From Streptomyces sp. 7-21 (GTDB lineage: Bacteria > Actinomycetota > Actinomycetes > Streptomycetales > Streptomycetaceae): 64,000 bases of DNA. Location of the stretch: NCBI RefSeq assembly GCF_016741785.1, contig NZ_JAERRL010000010.1, forward strand, positions 62,001 to 126,000, read 5' to 3'. The translations under genes were made by a program, and so were the position numbers. Shown piece by piece: positions 37,720 to 46,961 of this stretch (its first letter is position 1; each line of letters begins with the position of its first letter). The notes under the pieces were generated by a model. That model searched no databases, had not been told where the DNA came from, and saw only the letters and a list, made by a program, of their open reading frames with translations.

Positions 37720-39014
37720 TTCCGTCCACTCCCTCGGTCCGTGGTGCCGAACGTCCGCCCCAGTTCGATCTCGGCCTCGATCACGCCGGCCAGTATCCGC
37801 ACGCCCTCCCGGATCCGCTCCGGCGGCGGGTAGCAGAACGACAGCCGCATGCTCTGGTGCCCGCCGCCGTCGGCGTAGAAGCCGGTGCCGGGCACGTAGG
37901 CGACGCGAGCCTGCACCGCCCGGGGCAGCATCGCCTTGGAGTCCAGCCCCTCCGGCAGCGTCACCCACACGAAGAAGCCGCCGTCCGGCCTGGTCCACGT
38001 CACGCCCGGCGGCATGTACTCGGCAAGCGCCGCCAGCATCGCGTCGCGCCGCTCCCGGTACATCTCGCGGAAGTCCTTCAGCCGCTCCTGCCACGGCTGC
38101 GTGCGCAGGTAGCGGTCCACCGCCAGCTGCGCGAACGACGAGTGCGACAGCATCGCGCTCTCGGCCGCCAGCACCAGCCGGTCCCGCACCGCCGGCGGCG
38201 CCAGCGCCCAGCCCACCCGCAGCCCGGGCGCGAAGGTCTTGGAGAACGAGCCGAGGTAGATCACGTCCGCCGGCGCGTCGGCCGCCAGCGCCCGCATCGG
38301 CTCGCCCTCCAGGTACAGCAGGCCGTACGGGTTGTCCTCCAGCACCAGCACGCCGGCCGCGCGGCACACCTGGAGCACGCGGCGCCGCCGCTCGGCGCTC
38401 AGCGTCACGCCCGTCGGGTTCTGGAACGTCGGCACCGTGTAGAACAGCTTCGCCGGGCGCCCGGCCCGCTCAAGCCGCGCGAACGTCTCCGCCAGCGCCC
38501 CGGGGTCGACGCCGTGCTCGTCCATGGGCACGTGCGTCACCTCGGCCTGGTACGCGGCGAACGTGCCCAGCGCCGTCACGTACGTCGGGCCCTCGGCCAC
38601 CACCGAGTCGCCCGGGTCGAGGAACACGCGCGCCACCAGATCGAGCGCCTGCTGCGAGCCGACGGTGACGACGACGTCATCGGGACGGGCGTCGATGCCC
38701 TCGGCAGCCATCACGCCGCAGATCGACTCCCGCAGCGACGGGTCGCCCTGCGCCGAGCCGTACTGCAGCGCGACCGGGCCCCGCTCCTCGACGAGGCGGG
38801 CCATCATGGCGCCCACGTCCGCCATCGGCAGGGCGCTGACATTGGGCATGCCGCCCGCCAGCGAGACGATCTCGGGGCGCGACGCGACCGCGAACAGCGC
38901 CCGCACCTCGGAGGCGACCATCCCCGCCGCCCGGCGGGCGTAGCGGCCGTGCCAGGGATCGACGCGCGTGCCCCGCGGCTCCTGGGGGTCTTCCTGACCG
39001 GGACGCATCCGCAC
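37716..39014 (-). CDS. PLP-dependent class I aminotransferase (LysN/2-aminoadipate type)
   Basis: 432 residues. LQYGSAQGDPSLRESI, FYTVPTFQNPTGVTLS, EDNPYGLLYLEGE, the PLP lysine in YLGSFSKTFAPGLRVGW, and RLSFCYPPPERI are features of the 2-aminoadipate / aromatic group of class I aminotransferases. GTG 39014 or ATG 39008 may be the start; both follow GGAGCAGGA. It is coupled to the D-Ala-D-Ala-ligase-like gene and may supply its amino acid. Confidence 0.88.
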   Translation of the reverse strand: MRMRPGQEDPQEPRGTRVDPWHGRYARRAAGMVASEVRALFAVASRPEIVSLAGGMPNVSALPMADVGAMMARLVEERGPVALQYGSAQGDPSLRESICGVMAAEGIDARPDDVVVTVGSQQALDLVARVFLDPGDSVVAEGPTYVTALGTFAAYQAEVTHVPMDEHGVDPGALAETFARLERAGRPAKLFYTVPTFQNPTGVTLSAERRRRVLQVCRAAGVLVLEDNPYGLLYLEGEPMRALAADAPADVIYLGSFSKTFAPGLRVGWALAPPAVRDRLVLAAESAMLSHSSFAQLAVDRYLRTQPWQERLKDFREMYRERRDAMLAALAEYMPPGVTWTRPDGGFFVWVTLPEGLDSKAMLPRAVQARVAYVPGTGFYADGGGHQSMRLSFCYPPPERIREGVRILAGVIEAEIELGRTFGTTDRGSGRK

Positions 39015-39197
39015 TTTCCTGCTCCCTTGACGGTGGCCACCGACCCTACAACCGTCGCCCCCGGCCCGCGCCGGCCGACCGGCCCCGCCGGGTGGGTGCC
39101 GCGGTCATCGTCCACCGTGCGGGCGCTGGCCGTCACCCGTCCCAGACGGCCCCGCCCGGCGACGGGTGACGGCCGCGGCGGCGTTCCCGGCGGGCCG

Positions 39198-40097
39198 TCA
39201 GTCCAGGGTCAGCAGGGTCGAGGTGTTGATCGGCTCCGGTGCCTCGAACGGCAGCAGGCTGGAGTCGAGCGTGATGGAGCGGACGATGCCGACCGCCTTC
39301 CACGGCGCCTTCTCCAGGTGCACCTTCGCCAGCTGCGCGTCGACCCAGATGACCGCCCCCTGGTAGTTGACGCCGGCCACGGCGTGGCTCGCCCGCGAGT
39401 GCTCGAAGACCACGATGGCGGAGGCGCCGTGACCGGCGCGCCGCAGCCGGTCCGCGACGACTCCCCACGCCTTGTTCGGATCGGCGTCGTCCTCGGTGAG
39501 GTCGTCGCGCCACCGCGTGTTCAGCCATGCGCTCGTGCGGCCGGGGCCGTCGTCCTCCCGCATCGGCCCTCCGTCGTCCCGCTTCACTGACTGGTCGACC
39601 CCGGCGGCCGCCGTCGGGTTGCCCGACCAGGAGGCGAGGAAACTGCGGACCGCCTCGACGCAGTTGGCCAGGAACTCCATGCCCTTCTCGTCCCGATGGC
39701 TGTTGATCAGCTTCACCCATTCGGCCGGCTGCGGCAGCCCGAGGTGCGCCCTGAGGCCCGATTTGACCGGGTTGGGGAACTGCTGATAGGTGTCCCCCTC
39801 CTTGGGAAACGCCTTCTCGAGCTTGCGCTGGTCCTCCTCACTCGGCCCGAACAGCCGGCTGCCCGGCTGTTCGCGCACATTGTTCGTCAGGCTGCCCGGA
39901 TGCGGGCGCGCGCGCTGCACGGTCAGGCCGTGCCCGCCCGCCGCGAGGGCCCGCGTCACAGCGGCGTTCCCGGCGGCGCGCTGCAACGACAGCACGGCGC
40001 CGACGTGGCCGGGCACCGCCGGCGTTCTCGGCGCGGCCCGCCCTGGCCGGCCCGGGGCTGGAACGCCGGGCCGCTTCGATTGGTCACGCACGTGCAC
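39198..40097 (-). CDS. putative papain-like toxin (Tox-PL / glutamine deamidase type) with LQRAAGNAAVTRAL leader
   Basis: 299 residues if started at GTG 40097; the frame is open to 40346. The N-terminal region has a Pro/Arg-rich stretch and LSLQRAAGNAAVTRALA (37-52), a motif I associate with cargo of extracellular contractile injection systems and DUF4157-type proteins. The C-terminal domain carries NCVEAVRSFLASW (Cys146), SRASHAVAGVNY (His238) and VIWVDAQLAKV (Asp253). That is the Cys-His-Asp order and spacing of Tox-PL papain-like toxins. No signal peptide. No immunity gene is adjacent; the divergent neighbour is a SARP regulator. The function is inferred from motifs. Confidence 0.6.
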   Translation of the reverse strand: MHVRDQSKRPGVPAPGRPGRAAPRTPAVPGHVGAVLSLQRAAGNAAVTRALAAGGHGLTVQRARPHPGSLTNNVREQPGSRLFGPSEEDQRKLEKAFPKEGDTYQQFPNPVKSGLRAHLGLPQPAEWVKLINSHRDEKGMEFLANCVEAVRSFLASWSGNPTAAAGVDQSVKRDDGGPMREDDGPGRTSAWLNTRWRDDLTEDDADPNKAWGVVADRLRRAGHGASAIVVFEHSRASHAVAGVNYQGAVIWVDAQLAKVHLEKAPWKAVGIVRSITLDSSLLPFEAPEPINTSTLLTLD

Positions 40098-40340
40098 CTT
40101 GTCCACCGCCTTCTGCGCTGCGAACGGCTTGTCGTGACCGTCTATCAGCCCGCGCGCCGCGGGCGGTAGGTCCGCCGGGGCAGTCCTGCCGGCACAGGTG
40201 CCGCACCCGGCGGCCCGTCGCGCACACGGCCGGAGCACACCGCGCCAGGGGGCGCACATCGGCCACCGCAACGCGCGCAGACCGGTCCTGGGAACCGGAG
40301 GGCTCCGTTCCCCGCGCTGTGGCGGCGATAGCGTTACGGC

Positions 40341-43292
40341 ATGCAAGAGCCAGCGGATGACGGGCCGCGCTTCACCGTGCTGGGCCCCGTGCGTGCGTGG
40401 CGAGGCGACCGGGAACTCAGGCTGGGCTCACCCCAGCAGCGCGCCGTGCTGGTGGCGCTGCTGCTGCGCAACGGACGACCGGTCCCCTCGGAGGAACTCG
40501 TCGACGCGGTATGGGGAGAACAGCCGCCCGCCGCCGCCGTCTCGGTGCTGCGCACCTACGCGTCCCGGCTGCGCAGAGCGCTGGAACCCGACCGCCCGGC
40601 GGACGCCGCCCCGCGCGTCCTGATATCCGTGCCCGGCGGATACGCCCTGCACGCCGCCCCGGACGCGGTCGACCTGCGGGTGAGCGAGCGGCACCTGGCC
40701 GAGGCGCGGCGCGCCCGCGCGGCGGGCGACCTGCTGGCCGCGTCCACCGCGCTGCGGGCCGCGCTGGACGGCTGGGAGAACGTCGCGCTCGTCGGCGTCC
40801 CCGGCCCGCTGGCCGAAGCGGAACGCGCGCGGCTGGCCGAGCAGCGGCTGGCCGCGCTGGAGGCCCGCATCGACGTGGACCTCGAACTCGGCCGCCACGA
40901 CCAGGTGGTGGCCGAACTGACCGCGCTGGTCGCCGAACACCCGCTGCGGGAGCGGCTGCGCGGGCAGCTGATGCTCGCGCTCTACCGCTCCGGGCGGCAG
41001 GCCGAGGCGCTGGCGGTCTTCTCTGACACCCGGCGCTCCCTCGTCTCCGAGCTGGGCGTCGAACCGGGAGCCCAGCTCCAGGAGTTGCACGCGGCGGTGC
41101 TGGCCGGGGACACGGCGCTGGCGCAGACTCCCGCCGCCGCGCAGCCGGAACCCGCCACCACGGCCGTCTGCCCCGAGCAGCTGCCGAGCGCCGTGCCCGA
41201 CTTCACCGGCCGCGAGGAGGAGTTCGGGCTGCTGCGCGCGGCCCTCTCCGCGCCGCCGCAGGAACCGGCCGCCCCGACGGCGGTCGTGGTCGGCATGGGC
41301 GGCGCCGGGAAGACGACGCTGGCCGCGCAGGTGGCGCACTCGCTGCACGACCGGTTCCCCGACGGGCGGCTGTTCGTCGACCTGCACGGCGCGAGCGACA
41401 CCCCGGCCGACCCGCACGCCGTGCTCGGCCGCTTCCTGCGCGCGCTCGGTGCCCCCGACGGCTCGCTGCCGGGCGACCCGGCCGAACGCGCCGCGTTCTA
41501 CCGCTCGATGCTGGCCCGGCGGCGGGTGCTGGTGGTGCTGGACAACGCGCACGACACCGAACAGGTCCGGCCGCTGCTGCCCGGCACCCCGACCTGCGCC
41601 GCGCTCGTCACCAGCCGCTTCCGGCTCGCCGCGCTGCCCGCCACCCGGCGGATCGACCTGGCGGGATTCACCCCGGAACAGGCGCTGACCCTGTTCGCCC
41701 GCATCGTCGGCGAGGAGCGCGCCGCCGCCGAACCGGAGGCGGCGCTGCGGGTGGTGCAGGCCTGCGCCGGGCTGCCGCTCGCGGTCCGCGTCGTCGCCTC
41801 GCGGCTCGCGTCGCGGCCGGGCTGGAGCGTCGCCGCACTCGCCGGCCGGCTCTCCGACGAGCAGCGGCGGCTCGACCAGCTGCGCGCCGAAAGCCTCGCC
41901 GTCGAGTCGTCGTTCCGCCTCGGCTACGAGCAGCTCTCCCCCGGCGATGCGCACGCGTTCCGGCTGCTGGCGCTGCCGGAGGTGCCCGACCTGTCCCCGG
42001 ACGCCGCGGCGGCCGTGCTCGGGATGTCCCCGGCCGAGGCGGAGGACGTGCTGGAACGCCTCACGGACGCCGGCATGCTCCAGTCCCCGGCCGCCGACCG
42101 CTACCGCTACCACGACCTGCTGCGGCTGTTCGCCCGGCAGCGGGCCGCACGCGAGGGCACGGAAGACGAACTCGACGCCGCGCTGGACCGGTTGCTCGAC
42201 CTGCACCTGGCGACCGCGCGCCACGCCTACCGGCTGATCAGGCCCTGCCACACCGTGCCCGACGCCCTGGCCGCCACCGGACACAGCGGCCTGGAGCTGC
42301 CCGGCGCCGCGGCGGCGCGCGCCTGGGCGGACCGCGAACTGCCCGGCATCCTCGCCGCCACCCAGCAGGCGGCCAGCCGCACCGCCGGGCTGGCCCGGGT
42401 CGCCGCCGAGCTGATCCTCGCGCTCGACCCGCTGCTGGAGGAACGGTTCGGCTGGGGCGACTGCCTGCCCGCGTGCCGCGCCATCGCCGAGGCCACCCAC
42501 CGCGCGGGCGACGCACGCGCCGAGGGGCGCGTGCGGTACATGCTGGCAGGCGCCCTGATGCAGACCGGGAAGTGGGACGAGGTCGACGAGCACGCCAGCG
42601 TGGCGCTCGACCTGGCCCGCGCCGCCGACGACGGCATCACGCTGGCGATGACGCTCAACGTCCGCGGCGCGCACGCCGCCTACCAGGAGAACTGCGCGGC
42701 GGCCTTCGGCTACCTGGAGGAGGCCGTCACGGTCAGCCGCGCCATCGGCGACCCCGGCATCGAGGAGTACGCGCTGGGCAACCTCATCCAGGTGCGCATC
42801 GACGCCGGCAGCAACGACGCGTCACTGCTGGCCATGGCCCGGCACCACCTCGCGCTCGCCGAGCGGATCGGCGAGCCGTACGCCATCGCCCGCTCGCTGT
42901 ACCGGCTCGGCCAGGTGCTGCGGGTGTCCGGGCGCCCGCACCAGGCGATCCTCACCCTCCGCCGCGGCCTGGAGCTGCTGGAGCCGGACGGGCCGCGCCT
43001 GCTGCGGGCGGGCATACGGTTCCGGACCGCCGAGGCGCTGCGCGCCGCCGGGCGGCCCCGGGAGGCGGTGTCCGAGGCGGAGCGCGCCCTGGTGCTGCTG
43101 CGTGAGATCGAGTTCGCCTCGCTGGAGGCCCGGATCCTGCGCTACCTCGGGGACGTGCTGAACGAGCTCGGCCAGCCCGACCGGGCGCGGGCCTGCTGGC
43201 GCGAGGCCCGTTCCATCCTGACCCGGCTGGGCCTGCCCACCGGGGACCTGTCCTGGGAGCTGGCCGGCAAGCCCGCCGCCGGGGAAGGGTGA
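40341..43292 (+). CDS. AfsR/SARP-family transcriptional regulator
   Basis: 983 residues: OmpR-type winged helix (FTVLGPVRAWRGDRELRLGS, QQRAVLVALLLRNGRPV), bacterial activator domain (about 100-255, ending in VFSDTRRSLVSELGVEPG), and NB-ARC ATPase with P-loop VVVGMGGAGKTTLAAQ, Walker B VLVVLDNAHD and GLPLAVRVV. A C-terminal TPR region covers about 680-980. The architecture equals AfsR. Targets are not evident. The closest coding neighbours are the divergent toxin candidate and the downstream methyltransferase. Confidence 0.92.
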   Translation: MQEPADDGPRFTVLGPVRAWRGDRELRLGSPQQRAVLVALLLRNGRPVPSEELVDAVWGEQPPAAAVSVLRTYASRLRRALEPDRPADAAPRVLISVPGGYALHAAPDAVDLRVSERHLAEARRARAAGDLLAASTALRAALDGWENVALVGVPGPLAEAERARLAEQRLAALEARIDVDLELGRHDQVVAELTALVAEHPLRERLRGQLMLALYRSGRQAEALAVFSDTRRSLVSELGVEPGAQLQELHAAVLAGDTALAQTPAAAQPEPATTAVCPEQLPSAVPDFTGREEEFGLLRAALSAPPQEPAAPTAVVVGMGGAGKTTLAAQVAHSLHDRFPDGRLFVDLHGASDTPADPHAVLGRFLRALGAPDGSLPGDPAERAAFYRSMLARRRVLVVLDNAHDTEQVRPLLPGTPTCAALVTSRFRLAALPATRRIDLAGFTPEQALTLFARIVGEERAAAEPEAALRVVQACAGLPLAVRVVASRLASRPGWSVAALAGRLSDEQRRLDQLRAESLAVESSFRLGYEQLSPGDAHAFRLLALPEVPDLSPDAAAAVLGMSPAEAEDVLERLTDAGMLQSPAADRYRYHDLLRLFARQRAAREGTEDELDAALDRLLDLHLATARHAYRLIRPCHTVPDALAATGHSGLELPGAAAARAWADRELPGILAATQQAASRTAGLARVAAELILALDPLLEERFGWGDCLPACRAIAEATHRAGDARAEGRVRYMLAGALMQTGKWDEVDEHASVALDLARAADDGITLAMTLNVRGAHAAYQENCAAAFGYLEEAVTVSRAIGDPGIEEYALGNLIQVRIDAGSNDASLLAMARHHLALAERIGEPYAIARSLYRLGQVLRVSGRPHQAILTLRRGLELLEPDGPRLLRAGIRFRTAEALRAAGRPREAVSEAERALVLLREIEFASLEARILRYLGDVLNELGQPDRARACWREARSILTRLGLPTGDLSWELAGKPAAGEG

Positions 43293-43436
43293 CGCGTACA
43301 CACCGTCATCAATCGTTCGTCAACGCGCTGTGGAACTCCCGCCGGAAGACTCCTGCTGCCGCCGCTGAGGCAGGGCCGGTGAGTCCCCCTGCTCACCGTG
43401 GCCGCGGCGGCATGGCGTCCGGCGGAGGTGTGAGTG

Positions 43437-44138
43437 ATGACGACGTTCCTGCGGAGCCCGGCTGAGGATGCGCTGGCCTACGCGCTGCTCGGCAACCCCC
43501 TGGAATGGCGCGTCGCCTACCCGGAACTCTTCCGTCGCCTGGGCCTGGGCTCCCGCACCCAGGGCCCGGTGCTCGACTACGGGTGCGGCCCCGGGGTGGT
43601 CGCCTCACACATCGCCGGGCGCTACCTCTACGACGTGGTGGGCTGCGACGTGTCGGCCGACATGATCGAGGCCGCCGAGCGGCACGTGGCCCGGCCCGAC
43701 GTCCGCTTCCTGCGACTGGCGAGCCAGCGGGTCGAGGGCTACCCCGACGGGTACTTCGGCGCCGCGCTGTGCGCGTTCGTGCTGAACGTGATCGACGACC
43801 CGCGGCTGCACCAGGAGATCGCCCGCGAGATCCACCGGCTGCTGCGGCCCGGGGCGCCGTTCGGGCTGCTGGTGCCCCATCCGGACAGCACCGGCGTGCA
43901 GTTCAGCACCTGCCGCAGCGGCGACCCCGGCGTCACCTACGCGCCGGGCGACCCGATGCTCACCCGGCTCGCCTCGCACGGACGGGAGCTGACGGTGCAG
44001 GACTACTACTGGCCGGTGGACTGGTACCGGTCGCTGCTGGCCGACGCCGGCTTCCAGGACGTCACCGCCGCCGCACCGGTGGCCGGCGACGCCGAGCCGC
44101 CGCAGCCGCCGTTCCTCCTGGTCACCGGAAGGCGGTGA
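43437..44138 (+). CDS. SAM-dependent methyltransferase, class I
   Basis: 233 residues. Motif I is LDYGCGPGVVASHIAG, then GCDVSADMIEAAERHVARPD, ALCAFVLNVIDDP and LLRPGAPFGLLVPHPD. ATG 43437 is chosen for GGAGG eight bases upstream. Substrate unknown. It lies 144 bases after the SARP gene on the same strand. Confidence 0.87.
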   Translation: MTTFLRSPAEDALAYALLGNPLEWRVAYPELFRRLGLGSRTQGPVLDYGCGPGVVASHIAGRYLYDVVGCDVSADMIEAAERHVARPDVRFLRLASQRVEGYPDGYFGAALCAFVLNVIDDPRLHQEIAREIHRLLRPGAPFGLLVPHPDSTGVQFSTCRSGDPGVTYAPGDPMLTRLASHGRELTVQDYYWPVDWYRSLLADAGFQDVTAAAPVAGDAEPPQPPFLLVTGRR

Positions 44139-44191
44139 CCAGGGCCCGGGCTATGGTGAAGGCTTCACCGTACGACCGTAAGTGAGGCACC

Positions 44192-45040
44192 ATGGCCGAC
44201 CCGACGTTCGTGCTCGTGCACGGAGCCTTCGCCAACTCCTTCTCGTTCGCGCCGCTCCAGGCCGAACTAGGGCTGCTCGGACACCGCTCCGTCGCCGTCG
44301 ACCTGCCCGGCCACGGCTTCCAGGCGACATTCCCCGCCGGCTACCAGGCGCCGCAGGACCCCGACGCGCTGGCCACCACCCCGGGCGTCCTCAAGGGCGT
44401 CACGCTGGACGACAACGCCAAGCACGTCATCACGGTGCTGGAGCGGGCCAAGCAGAACGGGCCGGTGATCCTGCTCGGCCACAGCCGCGGCGGCATCACG
44501 GTCACCGCCGCGGCCAATGCCCGGCCCGACCTCATCGACCGCCTGGTGTACGTGGCCGCGTGGTGCCCGGTCGACCTCGACGTCTCCGACTACTACGGCG
44601 AGCCGGAGATGGCCGGCGTCGACGCCGGCGCGGTCGGCGCCGCGCTGGTCGGCGACCCGGCCGCGCTGGGCCTGCTGCGCAGCAACTTCCGCACCGCCGA
44701 TCCCAAGGCGCTGGCCGCGTTCCGGGAGGCGTTCTTCGCGGACGGCACCGACGACGAGTTCCGCGCCTTCCTCAACCTCTTCCAGCCCGACGAGAACCTG
44801 GACGCCGGCGGCACCGCCGACCGCGCCCAGGCGGACACGTGGGGGCGGATCCCGAAGACGTACATCCGCCTGGCGGACGACCGCAGCATCCCGCTGGCCA
44901 TGCAGGACCGGCTCATCCGCGAGGGCAACGCCCTCACCCCGGACAACCCGTACGACGTGCACACCCTCCAGGGCAGCCACCTGCGGTGGCTGGTCCACCC
45001 CGGGCCGGCCGCCCGCGTGCTGGCCTCCCTCGCCACCTGA
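44192..45040 (+). CDS. alpha/beta hydrolase (esterase-like)
   Basis: 282 residues: VHGAFANSFSFAPL, nucleophile elbow LLGHSRGGITV, and a C-terminal His in LQGSHLRWLVHP. It resembles the salicylate esterase / AB hydrolase 6 group found in actinobacteria. It follows the methyltransferase after 53 bases. Substrate unknown. Confidence 0.87.
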   Translation: MADPTFVLVHGAFANSFSFAPLQAELGLLGHRSVAVDLPGHGFQATFPAGYQAPQDPDALATTPGVLKGVTLDDNAKHVITVLERAKQNGPVILLGHSRGGITVTAAANARPDLIDRLVYVAAWCPVDLDVSDYYGEPEMAGVDAGAVGAALVGDPAALGLLRSNFRTADPKALAAFREAFFADGTDDEFRAFLNLFQPDENLDAGGTADRAQADTWGRIPKTYIRLADDRSIPLAMQDRLIREGNALTPDNPYDVHTLQGSHLRWLVHPGPAARVLASLAT

Positions 45041-45119
45041 CGGCCCCGGCCGTCCCTCCCCGCCCTGCGGAGCACTCGTCCAAGACGCCGGGGCGGCCGG
45101 GCGGGGAGGGTGTGCCCAG

Positions 45120-45310
45120 GCACCGTGGGCGGTGTCCTCGCCGACGGCCAGCGGGCCGTGGTCGAAGCGGCCGTCACGGCGAAGCTCGCCGGCGGCGGCG
45201 ACGACGCCAACGACTACTGCTTCGTCTTCGAGTTCCGCGACGGGCTGGTCCACCGCGTCCGCGAGTACCAGGACCCGCGCGTGCCGCCCGCGCGCTGCTT
45301 CCCGCCGCCG
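45120..45310 (+). pseudogene. SnoaL/NTF2-like remnant (C-terminal part)
   Basis: The plus strand reads NDYCFVFEFRDGLVHRVREY, the last strands of a SnoaL-like polyketide-cyclase / ketosteroid-isomerase fold. Only about 50 such residues remain, and the frame then runs into the 3' end of the convergent regulator gene. The N-terminal half is absent. Confidence 0.5.
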
Positions 45311-45329
45311 CCCCGGGCGGGGCGCCGCG

Positions 45330-46187
45330 TCAGCGTGACGGCCGGTCCCCGCCCGCGGGGAACTCCTCGCTGCCCCTCACCCGCAGCAGCCCCAGCCGCT
45401 CCCGGGTCCCCTCGTCCGCCGGGGTCAGCACCAGCAGCGACTGGCTCTGGTCCGGAGTGACCAGGGTCTCGCAGTCCAGCGCCAGCGGCCCGACGCGCGG
45501 GTGAAGCACCGTCTTCCTGTCCGCGCGCCGGACCGCGACCTCGGGCTCGGCCCACAGCTGGCGGAACCCGGCGCTCGCGGCACGCAGCCGCTCGACGAGC
45601 CCGGCGACCACGGGGTCGCCGGCGCGGCGCCCCGTGGTCGCGCGCAGGTCGGCGACGAGCTGGCGGGCGTACCGCTCCCGCTCCCCGGGCACGGTGACGG
45701 CGCGGACGGCGGGATCGGTGAACCACCGGTACACCGCGTAGCGTTCGTCGCCGTCGAGGTGCTCGTAGCCGCCGTGGATGAGGACGGCCATCCGGTTCTG
45801 GGCGAGGATCTCGCCGAGGTCGGACAGCACCATGGCGGGGGTGTCACCGAGCAGGCGGAGCAGCCGCAGCAGGCCGGCCTGGGCCAGCCGGGCCACGCTC
45901 TCGCCAGGCGGCGGGCGGTGGCCGGCCAGGTAGAACAGGTGGTCGCGTTCGTCGTCGGTCAGGCGCAGAGCCCGGGCCAGCGAGGCGAGCAGCTGGGCCG
46001 ACGGCTGGCTGCTGCGGCCCTGTTCGAGGCGCACGACATAGTCCACCGACATGCCGGCGAGCATCGCCACCTCCTCGCGGCGCAGGCCGGAGGTACGGCG
46101 GCGGGGGCCGCCCGGCAGGCCGGCCTCGGCGGGCTGGACCGCCTGCCGGCGGCGGCGCAGGAAATCGGCGAGTTCGCCGCGTCGCAT
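45330..46187 (-). CDS. XRE-type helix-turn-helix regulator with MmyB-like ligand domain
   Basis: 285 residues. Helix-turn-helix at 20-75 (GLRREEVAMLAGMSVDYVVR, LEQGRSSQPSAQLLASLARA), then the MmyB-like domain with DDERDHLFYLAGH and ending PVVAGLVERLRAAS ... FRQLWAEPEV, all typical of this actinobacterial family. ATG 46187 follows GGAG nine bases upstream. It may control the hydrolase gene convergent to it. Confidence 0.9.
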   Translation of the reverse strand: MRRGELADFLRRRRQAVQPAEAGLPGGPRRRTSGLRREEVAMLAGMSVDYVVRLEQGRSSQPSAQLLASLARALRLTDDERDHLFYLAGHRPPPGESVARLAQAGLLRLLRLLGDTPAMVLSDLGEILAQNRMAVLIHGGYEHLDGDERYAVYRWFTDPAVRAVTVPGERERYARQLVADLRATTGRRAGDPVVAGLVERLRAASAGFRQLWAEPEVAVRRADRKTVLHPRVGPLALDCETLVTPDQSQSLLVLTPADEGTRERLGLLRVRGSEEFPAGGDRPSR

Positions 46188-46249
46188 CTGCCCATGCTCC
46201 TGCGGGAGTCCGGGCGTATCCAGGGAGCGCCGGCCCTGGGATCGGGGTG

Positions 46250-46891
46250 TCAGCCGGTGCCCTCGCCGAAGTCCCCGCCGAAGTCCTCGCTGAAGGCGGC
46301 GCCGAGCGCCGCGGCGATCAGGGCGGGCAGGTCGGAGCGGCCGTCCTCGCGCACCCAGCGCATGAGGGCGACGTGCGTCGCGGCCAGGCACGTGCTGGCG
46401 GCGACCCAGACCCGGTACTCTTCCTCGTCTCCGGTGCCCTGCCGGTCGCCGAGCAGGGCGTCGGTGATGGCCTTCTGGGTGGCGAACTGGCTGTCCAGGT
46501 GGCGGGCGCGCAGGGCCGGGGTGTCGATCATCAGCCGCAGCCGGGCGAGCAGCAGGTCGCGGGCGGGTGAGGGTCCGGGCGGTCCGAGGACGCAGCGGGC
46601 CGCCTCGACGAGGGTCCGGCCGATCCGCAGCACCGGGCACTCGTCGGCGGGCCGGGCCACGACCCGGGCCGCGAGGAGGGCGTCGGACCGGTCGTGGAGC
46701 ACGAGGTCTTCCTTGGTGGGGAAGAGCCGGTAGACGGTCGTCACCGGGACCCCGGCGGCGCGGGCGACGTCGCTGACGGTGGTCGCGTCGTAGCCGCGCT
46801 CGGTGAACAGCCGTATCGCGTGCGCCTGGATCCGCCGCCGGGTCTCCGCGGGCTCGCCCTCCCGCTGAGCTGGCTGGTTCTCGCCGTTCAT
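46250..46891 (-). CDS. TetR-family transcriptional regulator
   Basis: 213 residues. Helix-turn-helix: ETRRRIQAHAIRLFTERGYD, ATTVSDVARAAGVPVTTVYR, LFPTKEDLVL. The C-terminal ligand domain is not classifiable by eye. ATG 46891 (MNGENQPAQ) is chosen over 46936. It lies 62 bases before the MmyB-type gene on the same strand. Confidence 0.92.
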   Translation of the reverse strand: MNGENQPAQREGEPAETRRRIQAHAIRLFTERGYDATTVSDVARAAGVPVTTVYRLFPTKEDLVLHDRSDALLAARVVARPADECPVLRIGRTLVEAARCVLGPPGPSPARDLLLARLRLMIDTPALRARHLDSQFATQKAITDALLGDRQGTGDEEEYRVWVAASTCLAATHVALMRWVREDGRSDLPALIAAALGAAFSEDFGGDFGEGTG

Positions 46892-46961
46892 GCGCGGTAA
46901 GGCTACCGGCGCGCGCGTGCCCGCCTCGCACCGCACGGGCGGCCGCGGTGCGCTCGGGGTG

